This document shows, one piece after another, positions 54,802 to 62,985 of a DNA stretch of 64,000 bases; position 1 is the first letter of the stretch; each line of letters opens with the position of its first letter. Source of the DNA: JADJDM01 sp044352985 (GTDB lineage: Bacteria; Bacteroidota; Bacteroidia; B-17B0; Aurantibacillaceae). The stretch is taken from assembly GCA_044352985.1 (NCBI GenBank), contig JBILCU010000009.1:83275-147274 (forward strand). Reading direction: 5' to 3'. The translations under genes were made by a program, and so were the position numbers. The notes beneath the pieces were generated by a model that saw nothing but the letters and a program-made list of their open reading frames with translations, was not told the DNA's origin and did no database searches.

Positions 54802-54904
54802 CCAACCTTCGGTAGCTTTTTTTCAAAAATACGTAAAAGAGAACTCAAACTAAAAACAAAACAGTATGAGTTTTCAAAAAAAGAGCTATTGTCCTTTTAT
54901 TATT

Positions 54905-55004
54905 GGTGCTAACGGTTGGCGGCTACTTGCAGTTTTTTGCTAGGTCCAATTTACGCATTTGAGAGCTAACCCGCAAAAAATTGCAAGTAGGTTCTGTTAG
55001 TACC
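54905..55004. other. 100-bp inverted repeat, second attC-like site
   Basis: The left arm GGTGCTAACGGTTGGCGGCT then ACTTGCAGTTTTTTGC (54905-54940) pairs with the right arm GCAAAAAATTGCAAGTAGGT then TCTGTTAGTACC (54973-55004). TACTTGCA(G/A)TTTTTTGC matches 16 of 17. The left 21 bases recur at 56283-56303 (20 of 21 identical). Confidence 0.65.
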
Positions 55005-55055
55005 AGTTGCCGCTGCACAATTCAATTTCTGGTCAGGTGTCCGCTGATAAATTAA

Positions 55056-55547
55056 TTAGGTTTGTTTATGACTCCATAACAAACTGTCCATAGCTTTTAA
55101 TATTATCCGACGTGCTTCGTCTTTATCGTATGCGCAACTATAAGTTTTTGTCTCAGTTGTCTGGCCAGCCATTAATGCTACTTCTATTTTAATGTCGTTG
55201 TCTCTGTAGTCAATACTAATTTCGAAGGACGGCTGTTTATTATCTATATTTGTTACAGTAAAAGTATAACAGGTATTGCAGTCAGAGTTTCTGCTCTTTT
55301 CTTGACTTTCTGAACATCTGTAATTTTTATTTGCTTGGTAAACGAACTCTGAACCTATAAATCTATATGGAGTTCCGTATTTCTGTGATTTTCGTTCTGT
55401 TGCCGAAGTAGCAAGAAGATAAATTTTTCTTAAAAAATAGAAAACGGCACTCACAGCCAGACATAAGCCAAATGCCTTGGCGAAAATAAATACTTGGTCC
55501 CAAGAAACATTTGTACCACCTCGTTGGAGTAAGAATATTTTTATCAT
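55056..55547 (-). CDS. hypothetical single-pass membrane protein
   Basis: 163 aa from ATG 55547; a TTG at 55559 would overlap the previous stop. One membrane helix (VFIFAKAFGLCLAVSAVFYFL) is followed by a soluble C-terminal domain with several Cys (NYRCSESQEKSRNSDCNTCYTF). It is the second gene of a pair with a HEPN-like gene. Unknown function; membrane attachment would fit an effector. Confidence 0.55.
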   Translation of the reverse strand: MIKIFLLQRGGTNVSWDQVFIFAKAFGLCLAVSAVFYFLRKIYLLATSATERKSQKYGTPYRFIGSEFVYQANKNYRCSESQEKSRNSDCNTCYTFTVTNIDNKQPSFEISIDYRDNDIKIEVALMAGQTTETKTYSCAYDKDEARRIILKAMDSLLWSHKQT

Positions 55548-55555
55548 ACTATTTT

Positions 55556-56230
55556 TCAAACTGTCGGCTGAATTTTATTTTTAGTTGTCAATATTGGTTT
55601 GAAATTCGAACTTTTCAATTTTGTCGGAGCTTCGCCACCTTTAGCAAAATGAAGTTGACTAACTGTTGGATAAATTCGAACAAAAAGAGCGTTGCTGATG
55701 TTAATTACGCTTACTCCAGGTGAACTGATATTTCTGTGAGGCTTATAAAATTGATCCACAGGGTATCTAAAATCTACGTACATAGTTTCAGAAAGAAGTT
55801 CGCAAGCCCATTTTTCATTATTGCTCAAATTGATTTGTCCCAAGTCGGCTAACTGCAATAAGTTGTGTGTTTTCATAATTTTATTCTGTCTGCCTTGACT
55901 TATATGAGTGGGATTATCGCGAATAATACATGCTTTGAAGAGACATTCAATACTAAAACCCAAAAGTCCAAGATATGAAGTGTGAAGACTCGGTGGCACA
56001 ATTTCAAGTGAGACGTCTTTCTTTTTAATTTGTTTCGCCAAAGCTTCTGAGTGCTTGTCTAGTTCAGGTAGAATAATGTCCGTGGCATGTTTTAGCTGTT
56101 CCGCTTTCTGTCGCCAGAAATAAGGACTAGCGAATACTCTGTATAGTCCGTGCGTTTCTTTTTCTATCAGTGGTTTGCATTTTGCAACACGTTTCACCAA
56201 CTTCTTAACCATTTTTATTTCTTCAGCCAT
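55556..56230 (-). CDS. HEPN-like protein paired with a membrane protein
   Basis: 224 aa. LGLLGFSIECLFKACIIRDNP and KIMKTHNLLQLADLGQI are the two conserved helices of HEPN-like domains (IE-x-L-x-KA, TH-x-L). The R-x4-H RNase motif is not evident, so it may be a non-catalytic or differently acting HEPN. First gene of a two-gene unit with the single-pass membrane protein (8 bp gap). Confidence 0.55.
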   Translation of the reverse strand: MAEEIKMVKKLVKRVAKCKPLIEKETHGLYRVFASPYFWRQKAEQLKHATDIILPELDKHSEALAKQIKKKDVSLEIVPPSLHTSYLGLLGFSIECLFKACIIRDNPTHISQGRQNKIMKTHNLLQLADLGQINLSNNEKWACELLSETMYVDFRYPVDQFYKPHRNISSPGVSVINISNALFVRIYPTVSQLHFAKGGEAPTKLKSSNFKPILTTKNKIQPTV

Positions 56231-56282
56231 TTAGTCTTTTTGTATTTAGTAAATTGTCATGGTACAGTCCGTTTCGGCAATT

Positions 56283-56460
56283 GGTACTAACGGTTGGCGG
56301 CTAGAAAATATTGCGGAATAAATACTTCCGAACTGTCTACCTTGACAAACTTAATAAATAATTACTACAGAAACTGAGCGCGCCCAACACTATTTACCGC
56401 TGAAAGTTCGGCGCGCGAACTTCCGTCACCCGCAAAGCCCCAATAACGTGTTATATGATG
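56283..56460. other. attC-like boundary site, third clear copy
   Basis: It opens with GGTACTAACGGTTGGCGGCT, shared with the site at 54905. It contains the perfect hairpin AAGTTCG-GCGCG-CGAACTT (56404-56422) and ends AATAACGTGTTATATGATG just before the next gene. The outer arms pair poorly, so this one is less certain. Confidence 0.4.
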
Positions 56461-56463
56461 TTT

Positions 56464-57264
56464 TTAATTTAAAGTTGAAATATCTATTTTCCGTTTTTCA
56501 TCAAAAGCTTTTTTCCATATCTCCCTAGTCAGTTTACCACTATTAATATTAGTAGTTAAAAAGTCTACCCATGATTCTTGAAATAGGTAGTCGTTATGGG
56601 CTTCATCATAATGGCAAAATTTTGTGTTTGTATCGAATGGGTCTTGGTCTTTAATGAAATCCTTATATGGTCGAATCGCTAAAGTGGCTAGGATGTATTT
56701 ATGGTCTGCATGATTTAATTTAATGCCGGTCTTTTTAATAACTTCTTGAATAACTTTTCCAGGTTTGAGTTTGCCTGGGTTAATTGCTTCGGCTTTAACA
56801 ACCTTGTTTTTAATTATGGTTGTTAATTTTTCAAACTTCTTTCTGTCAGCTTCCGATAAAGTACTCCAGTTGACAAATTCAACTGCCAGGTCGGTGCGCT
56901 CAGTATTACCTATTTTTGGAACCTGAATAAGTTTAATGCTAAACTCTTGAGCAGAAAAAACATCGTCCTTTAATCCGCCTCTGAATTTATGTATAAATTC
57001 TTTTATTTCTTTGTATTCAGATGAAAGGAGTTGTTTATGTGCTTCGGTTTGCTTTGTTGTTCGAAGTCTTGAAAACTGAAGTGAATAAGCAAGATTTTCA
57101 TTTAAAGCATACTCAATTCCAAATATTTTAATTAATTCGTTTTCATAGTTATAAAGTAAAGACTGACATTCTCCAAATATTATTATTCCAATTTCTTCTC
57201 TGTCTATTGTTCTATGTTCTATTTTGTTTTGAAGTTTAATAAAGAATTCTACGTTAGTTTTCAC
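56464..57264 (-). CDS. hypothetical accessory protein (DUF3644-like C-terminus)
   Basis: 266 aa starting with GTG at 57264. The C-terminal third, IKLNHADHKYILATLAIRP and TKFCHYDEAHNDYLFQESWVDFL, resembles a region I associate with DUF3644-type abortive-infection proteins. The N-terminus is helical. No signal peptide. A single-gene module before the Fic gene, which is divergent. Confidence 0.5.
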   Translation of the reverse strand: MKTNVEFFIKLQNKIEHRTIDREEIGIIIFGECQSLLYNYENELIKIFGIEYALNENLAYSLQFSRLRTTKQTEAHKQLLSSEYKEIKEFIHKFRGGLKDDVFSAQEFSIKLIQVPKIGNTERTDLAVEFVNWSTLSEADRKKFEKLTTIIKNKVVKAEAINPGKLKPGKVIQEVIKKTGIKLNHADHKYILATLAIRPYKDFIKDQDPFDTNTKFCHYDEAHNDYLFQESWVDFLTTNINSGKLTREIWKKAFDEKRKIDISTLN

Positions 57265-57347
57265 AGGTTCGATCTTTACCTACTTTTAATACGCTCAACA
57301 TTTAAAACGGAATTTTAATTGAGGAAAGAATTTTTTGGGTCATTCGA

Positions 57348-57405
57348 TTGCGGTGATTAATTTTAATATTTACCGCAAAAATGCGGAGAATAATATGTAT
57401 ATTTG
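57348..57405 (+). promoter_or_regulatory. promoter with overlapping GCGG inverted repeats upstream of fic
   Basis: TATATTTG (57398-57405) is a -7 element. Upstream lie TTGCGGT (57348-57354) and ACCGCAA (57372-57378), a perfect 7-bp inverted repeat, plus the hairpin CCGCA-AAAA-TGCGG (57373-57386). CCGCAA recurs after the -7 box. This arrangement suggests an operator for the gene's own C-terminal winged HTH. Confidence 0.5.
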
Positions 57406-57427
57406 CCGCAAGTTTTTATTACCCTTA

Positions 57428-58525
57428 ATGGCTAAATATATTTATGAATACAAAAACTGGCCAAACTTTACCTGGCAGGAAAGAGACATAAATGCTTTGT
57501 TTGGAGAGGTTAGAAATCTGCAGGGTAAACTTTTAGGACAAATGAATACGCTGGGATTTGCTACTAAAGAAGAGGCCGCTTTGAACACATTAACGCTTGA
57601 CGTTATTAAGTCTTCAGAAATAGAAGGTGAAAAGCTGGATTATGAGCAGGTTCGTTCATCTATTGCAAGAAGATTGGGAATAAATATTGCAGGACTTACT
57701 CCTGCTAACAGAAATGTAGATGGCGTTGTAGACATGATGCTTGACGCAACGCAAAATTATCATAAGCCATTAACGAGAAATCGTTTGTTTGGATGGCACT
57801 CTGCCCTTTTTCCATCAGGATACAGTGGTATGCATAAAATAGAGGTTGGACGGTATCGAACCGGTGAAATGCAAATTGTTTCGGGGGCAATGGGTAAAGA
57901 AAAAATACATTATGAGGCCATACCTGCAAAAAATATAAAAAATGAAATGGAACATTTTTTAGCCTGGTTTAATGAACCATCAACCATGGATCCTGTTATA
58001 AAAGCTGCCATCGCTCATTTTTGGTTTATAATTATTCATCCGTTTGATGATGGCAACGGAAGAATTGCGCGAGCGATTTCTGATTTAATGCTTACCCGGG
58101 CTGATGGAACGGCTGAGCGTTATTATAGCATTTCGAGCCAGATTTTAGTTGAGCGAAAAAAATATTATGAAGTTTTACAAAAAACGCAGCACAGCAGAGG
58201 CGATATTACCGAGTGGTTAGTATGGTTTTTAAATTGCCTTAAAAAATCATTGTTGGTAACCGAAACTTCGTTGCAAAAAATTTTACGTAAAACTGAGTTT
58301 TGGAAAATTCATGAAAACAATTCATTTAACGAAAGACAGCGATTGGTTTTAAATAGGTTGCTCGACGGATTTGATGGTAAGCTCCAATCCTCGAAATGGG
58401 CAAAAATGGCTAAATGCTCTGCCGATACGGCGCTGCGCGATATAAAAGATTTAATTGAAAAAGGAATTTTAAAGCAAGAGCAACAAGGCGGACGAAGCAC
58501 CAACTATGAATTGGCCGATTTTTAA
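57428..58525 (+). CDS. Fic-family AMP-transferase with N-terminal inhibitory helix and C-terminal winged HTH
   Basis: The start ATG 57428 (MAKYIYEYKNWPNFTW) gives 365 aa and follows the promoter at 57398; the frame is open from 57335 but that would overlap the promoter. The Fic core motif is intact (HPFDDGNGRIAR). The inhibitory motif (S/T)xxxE(G/N) appears as SSEIEG at about residue 68, N-terminal to the core, so it is a class II Fic. The C-terminus (KWAKMAKCSADTALRDIKDLIEKGIL) is a winged HTH. Probably an auto-inhibited AMPylase whose gene is autoregulated. It is the only plus-strand gene in this stretch. Confidence 0.88.
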   Translation: MAKYIYEYKNWPNFTWQERDINALFGEVRNLQGKLLGQMNTLGFATKEEAALNTLTLDVIKSSEIEGEKLDYEQVRSSIARRLGINIAGLTPANRNVDGVVDMMLDATQNYHKPLTRNRLFGWHSALFPSGYSGMHKIEVGRYRTGEMQIVSGAMGKEKIHYEAIPAKNIKNEMEHFLAWFNEPSTMDPVIKAAIAHFWFIIIHPFDDGNGRIARAISDLMLTRADGTAERYYSISSQILVERKKYYEVLQKTQHSRGDITEWLVWFLNCLKKSLLVTETSLQKILRKTEFWKIHENNSFNERQRLVLNRLLDGFDGKLQSSKWAKMAKCSADTALRDIKDLIEKGILKQEQQGGRSTNYELADF

Positions 58526-58659
58526 ATAATCTGTTCTGTGTATATTTTTTCCTCTAAGTCAAGTCGGAGTGCCTGCAACTTTAATGCCTGACTGAATGCA
58601 AGTAAAAGTAATTTATAAAAAAGCGGACATTATACCTAATCGATATTAGCAGTAGTGAA

Positions 58660-59715
58660 TTATTTAAGTGCCGGAACTGATATTAAAAGTGCATCAAGCA
58701 ATTTTAAACAAGAATATCCAATTGAAATCCAAAATAAAATCGAAAGAATTTTATCGATTATTAAAAGCGTATTGATTTTGTCAGGATGAATAGAAGCTAA
58801 CGAAAAGTTGACATCTTTTAAAAAACTTTCTTCTTCCCTAATTTTGGAAACCTTTATTGTAAGGTATAGACGCCCAATGTTGTAAGCGAGTAGAACAAAT
58901 GTCAAAACAGAATAGCCTAGTGCTTGCCAGCCTTTTTTTCCACCAAACAGCAAAGCTTCCCATAAAGGCACAGTTTTAAAATTAATTGAAACAGTATAGA
59001 TTTTCGATAATAAAAGAAGGAAAAAAAAGTGAGTGAAAAATGGCAGAAAAAAAAGAAAGGTTAGTAGAAAGATAATAAACAAACTTAGTCCTGCATATTT
59101 TTTTCTTAATTTAGACCAATTATCAACTAGAGTCACGTTACTTATGTCAAGAGTTGATTTGTCATAACATTTAGTTACAAGGTAAAAGGCATTTAATTTA
59201 ACTTTTTCAAAAGTGACTTTATTGCAAATTGCCTCTAAGATAATCTTCTTATTGAAGACTGAATTCCTTTCGATTTCAGACTGAAATATAGTTTTAACAA
59301 GATGTATGACCTTTGTAATCCCTTTAATATTAAAGTCAATTATATTTGAATTACTTATTGTTAATCGACTTGTTGTAGAATTATCAGTCAAATGCCTTAT
59401 AGTTGAGTTTAAGATTAGAACGCTTTCAAACTGTTGGAGTAATTTTATTTTTCTAACTTCACAATTGATAATCTTCAATTGTTCATCTTTTGTTTCAAAA
59501 GTTTCTAAATCAATTACTCCTTGGAAAATACAACCTATGATGCTTACGTTATCAAGCGAAAGTGAACCAGTTGCAGTGAACTGAAAAGTACAATTATTGA
59601 AGCTTAAATAATGATCTTCTGGTTTTTGGAAATTGGAGTCAACAACAATATATTCATTTTCAAAAAAGTTTAGTCCATTGTCTTTGAACTCATATCGTGA
59701 GAGTTTTATTTCCAT
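58660..59715 (-). CDS. membrane protein with beta-helix-like N-terminal half
   Basis: 351 aa. Residues 1 to about 200 repeat short N/S/I-rich strands (FNNCTFQF, LDNVSIIGCIF, ILNSTIRHL, ISNSNIIDF) like a pentapeptide or beta-helix stack. The C-terminal half has about four membrane helices (FIIFLLTFLFFLPFFTHFFF and later ones). No signal peptide, so the N-terminal part is probably cytosolic. Unknown function; the layout resembles proteins in which a sensor domain is tied to a membrane effector. Confidence 0.55.
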   Translation of the reverse strand: MEIKLSRYEFKDNGLNFFENEYIVVDSNFQKPEDHYLSFNNCTFQFTATGSLSLDNVSIIGCIFQGVIDLETFETKDEQLKIINCEVRKIKLLQQFESVLILNSTIRHLTDNSTTSRLTISNSNIIDFNIKGITKVIHLVKTIFQSEIERNSVFNKKIILEAICNKVTFEKVKLNAFYLVTKCYDKSTLDISNVTLVDNWSKLRKKYAGLSLFIIFLLTFLFFLPFFTHFFFLLLLSKIYTVSINFKTVPLWEALLFGGKKGWQALGYSVLTFVLLAYNIGRLYLTIKVSKIREEESFLKDVNFSLASIHPDKINTLLIIDKILSILFWISIGYSCLKLLDALLISVPALK

Positions 59716-59839
59716 TTAACACTGCTAACTACTTCATTAACTTTACACTAATTCGCTCGCGAAACAAAATTCTGCCGTTTTTCCAAAAAATATTGTGTTT
59801 TGCATTTAGATATTTAATATGTATTTATAAATCAAACAC

Positions 59840-60153
59840 AATGACAAAACTAACTTCTCAATATGCTTATTGCAATACGTAGCGGTACCCGATTTTATGG
59901 CGAGTAGCGCTACTTGGTTTTGGAGCGAAAAATCAAGTAAGGAAAATTAGCAAAATTGTGTACTTTACCCGTAATTAGAGGATATACGACTAATTTAAAA
60001 ATGGTAACTGAAAGCCTAAATCGATTTATAATTTTAGTTTTTATATAAAATTTAGTTTGGCGATTTTGGAATATTTTTTCAATTGATAATGACTTATCAA
60101 TGTTGTTTGTGTTTTTTTATAATGCTTGTTTTAATTGTAATGGGAAAGTTGAT
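59840..60153. repeat. 314-bp direct repeat, copy 2
   Basis: Nearly identical to 50663-50975 and in the same orientation, 9.2 kb away. It shares AATGACAAAACTAACTTC at the start, TAGCGCTACTTGGTTTT in the middle, and ATAATGACTTATCAA near the end. Confidence 0.85.
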
Positions 60154-60201
60154 ACAGGTAATAAACAAATTTTTGCATGTTTATTTTGAAGGTTTAAATC
60201 G

Positions 60202-60262
60202 TTGTATTTATCAATAAAAATTAATCCGTTTATTGTGTGAAAAATATATCTAATAAAATTAA
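60202..60262. repeat. 61-bp direct repeat, copy 1
   Basis: TTGTATTTATCAATAAAAAT...CCGTTTATTGTGTGAAAAAT..., repeated in the same orientation at 62691-62751. The two copies flank two T9SS genes. Confidence 0.8.
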
Positions 60263-60370
60263 TGTATTGCAAATTGATGTTGGCAGACTTTAGGAAATCT
60301 CAGTGATTTTTTTGTTTAGCAGGTGAACCTATCAGTGATATGATAAAGGGCAGTGGACTAACTGGTTGAA

Positions 60371-60390
60371 TTGGCGTGTTTTGTTGTTGG
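60371..60390. repeat. boundary-motif fragment, copy 4
   Basis: TTGGCGTGTTTTGTTGTTGG matches the first half of the motif at 51030-51067 exactly; the GGAACACC part is missing. Confidence 0.5.
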
Positions 60391-60510
60391 AGATGGGTTT
60401 CGTAAAACCGAAAAATCGTTTAAAGAATTAGATAAATTTTAACCAGACATATAAGTTCTCTGCTTTTAAATGTTAAATCAGTGGAACAAAAATGAAAAGC
60501 ATTTCATGAA

Positions 60511-62037
60511 TTAATCCTTCAGTATTTTTATGTTCTCCTCACTTGTTAGAGTAATTATTTTCAACAAATACAACCCTTTCGCTAATCCATTCAAGTCCAC
60601 TGTTGCAAATTGACTAACATGATTGTATGAGTTTTCTAGCTCTAACTGACCAATACTGTTATATAGCATCATAATGCAAGCATTATTCTGATATGGATTA
60701 ATAAACTTCACATAAACGAAGTTAGTTGCTGGATTAGGAAATACTGTTAGATTTGGACTTTTATAGTATGAATTTTTCAGACCTGTATTGTTGTAGTGAG
60801 TTGCAGGCCAGCATGAGTAATTAGAGTTGCAACCGATAGTGTCTGTTTTTAAAAGCCAAGCGTCTGTTATCCCTGAAATAATACCACTTGTACTTTGACC
60901 GGCAAATAGATAACCACCATCTTTTGATTCAAGACCCTTATAAAAATGATCAATATATCCACTTTGATTGTAGCTTTTATCATAAGTGCGAGTCCACATT
61001 GTATCCCCATCCATGGTGTATTTAACTGCCAATCCTGCTTCATGAAATTGAGGTACGTTATTATTTCCTCCAACAGCAATAATTGAGCTGTCATTAGTAA
61101 CAAAAGAATATCCATAAGAATCATCCCATTCACCTAAATCATATAACTTAGTCCAAACTGCGTTACCGATAGAATTCAGTTTTGTTACAGAACCTACATT
61201 TTGGTATCCTGAAGGCGTAATGCTACTAGTAAAGCTAACATTTCCAGGGCAAATAACCCCCCCATCAGAATGAGAAAAGCAGCCGGCAAAAACATTCCAT
61301 TTACCCAGATAATCTATATACTTTAAGAAAATTTGATTGCCTAATGTATCTATTAAAAGAGCTATACCATCAGCTGTAGCGCCTTCATTACTATACCCAC
61401 TAATCAAAATGGTATTTGCAACTGCTTGGATAGTAATAGCTGTTTCATTTCTATTAACTAGGCCATATCTGTTTACCCAAATCAAATTGCCCAACGTGTC
61501 AAGCTTTGTTATAAACAAATCTGAGTAGGACCCATCAAGGTTTACAGTAAATCCAGCTCCATATAAATACGAATCGTACGAAATCAGTTCATTAAATTGC
61601 CCTGTTTGCAATGGAAAGTTATGAGTTTTATAATCTATGCTATCCAACTCTAAATTCAGAATGTGCAAGAACATTTTTCCTGTATCAGATGATGAATTCT
61701 CAATATGCGTTCCGGCTATATACAATTTATTATTCAATATAGTATTAGCCATTGGGTTATGAACTGCTTGCGATATATTTTCATAATTAAATCTCTTGAG
61801 TAATTTGCCTGAGCTGTCGTTCTTCATGATGAATGTATTTCGACTGGCAGAATTAACATTAGATCCTAATATCGAGCTAAAGGAATTATTATCTGATTTA
61901 CATATAGCGGACACATATTCGACTTCATAGTTAATTGCGTTTATATCGTTAAAATAAACGCTATCAAACATGGTTTGCTGGGCACTGCCAATAAAGACAA
62001 GGCTCAGGCAAAACATTATGTAAATATATCTTTTCAC
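60511..62037 (-). CDS. secreted propeller-like protein with T9SS sorting domain
   Basis: 508 aa starting with GTG at 62037; its first base is also the last base of the preceding TAG stop, so translation is probably coupled. Signal peptide about 1-19. The body has repeated elements of the type GYSNEGATADGIALLIDTLGNQIFLKYI with D-x-x-G-N, typical of secreted beta-propeller-like proteins. The last ~75 residues are a T9SS type A domain (VFPNPATNFVYVKF, LYNSIGQLELEN, LAKGLYLLKI). Surface or secreted; ligand unknown. Confidence 0.72.
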   Translation of the reverse strand: MKRYIYIMFCLSLVFIGSAQQTMFDSVYFNDINAINYEVEYVSAICKSDNNSFSSILGSNVNSASRNTFIMKNDSSGKLLKRFNYENISQAVHNPMANTILNNKLYIAGTHIENSSSDTGKMFLHILNLELDSIDYKTHNFPLQTGQFNELISYDSYLYGAGFTVNLDGSYSDLFITKLDTLGNLIWVNRYGLVNRNETAITIQAVANTILISGYSNEGATADGIALLIDTLGNQIFLKYIDYLGKWNVFAGCFSHSDGGVICPGNVSFTSSITPSGYQNVGSVTKLNSIGNAVWTKLYDLGEWDDSYGYSFVTNDSSIIAVGGNNNVPQFHEAGLAVKYTMDGDTMWTRTYDKSYNQSGYIDHFYKGLESKDGGYLFAGQSTSGIISGITDAWLLKTDTIGCNSNYSCWPATHYNNTGLKNSYYKSPNLTVFPNPATNFVYVKFINPYQNNACIMMLYNSIGQLELENSYNHVSQFATVDLNGLAKGLYLLKIITLTSEENIKILKD

Positions 62038-62696
62038 TATTTTACAATGACCATTCGTTTAGTTGAAACAGGTTTGTTATTTAAATACAAGGTATAAAAA
62101 TAAACGCCCGCTACAAAATCTGCAGTGTTAAATTCAACCTGTTGATCTCCTTCAGATAAAATCTTTTCTGCCGCCCATCGACCTAGACTACTAATAATTT
62201 GTATTTTAGCTATTGTTGTATTCTTTGGCACATAAATATTAATAAGGGTGCTGTTATTCGCCGGATTTGGAATATTTTGCCCCAATTCTGGCATACGTGA
62301 AATTATTTGATTTTCCTCCAATATATTTGCAACTCGAGCTGAAGATAAATTGACCGGCACTTCAGGTGAAATATTATTATCCTTTTCTTTAATATAATCA
62401 AGCACCGCTCTTGCAAAAGCACCTGCTTGAGTTTCTGTTTGAGCAATATTTTTTATGTCAATTTTTTGACCATTATTTAATTGATTAATATCCTTATCCT
62501 CCTGCTTAAGTTGCTTCAGTACTTTAAAAAATTTTTTGAATTGCTTCTTCTCTTGTTGATTTTCTGCCAACTGTGCAAGTAATTCTTGCATTTTATTTAG
62601 TTTACCCGTTTCATAGTAATACATAATTAACAGTTTCTTCACTTCATCATCAGCGATAAAACTAATTAAATAATCTGCCGCCTCATCATATTGTAT
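62037..62696 (-). pseudogene. 5'-truncated T9SS gene fragment
   Basis: The frame is open from 62696 (an in-frame TAA is at 62699-62697) to TAG 62037, but no ATG or signal peptide is found near its 5' end; the earliest possible start is GTG at 62642. The product begins in mid-domain (YDEAADYLISFIADDEVKKLL), then has a Lys/Gln-rich helical stretch and a T9SS type A domain (NIPNPANNSTLINIYV, GVYFYTLYLNN). The 5' edge coincides with the 61-bp repeat. Best read as the 3' remnant of a larger secreted-protein gene. Confidence 0.7.
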
Positions 62697-62751
62697 TTAT
62701 AAATAAAATTTAAGCCGTTTATTGTGTGAAAAATACACATAATAAAATTAA
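62691..62751. repeat. 61-bp direct repeat, copy 2
   Basis: TTGTATTTATAAATAAAATT...CCGTTTATTGTGTGAAAAAT..., matching 60202-60262 with few differences. Its left end lies on the truncation point of the T9SS fragment. Confidence 0.8.
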
Positions 62752-62985
62752 CTGATAGATAATGAATATTATTTAAGATGTTCTGATATTCAAAAAGGAA
62801 CTCTGAAGAGAATATTTTAATTGATAATATAATTAAAAAAGAAACATTAATTTCTTTATAAAATAGACTGTCAATACTGTCAATTAATATTAACAAAATA
62901 TTTTACTGAAAAACAAACAGTTATTGATTATTAAAGGGGAATTGAATAAATTGAATTTTAAACGATTTTTATTAAAAAAAAGGAG

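Larger units (their letters stand above)
59716..60510. other. 795-bp gene-free stretch with repeats
   Basis: It holds direct-repeat copy 2 (59840-60153), a 61-bp repeat (60202-60262) and a short boundary-motif fragment (60371-60390). No gene seen. Confidence 0.6.

Noticed and set aside
57335..57427. Upstream extension of the Fic gene from 57335
   Set aside because: It would overlap the -7 element and repeats, and the sequence before MAKYIYEYKNW is not protein-like.
62666..62896. 76-aa minus-strand open frame
   Set aside because: It runs across the 61-bp repeat and has AT-rich, low-complexity composition without features of a real gene.
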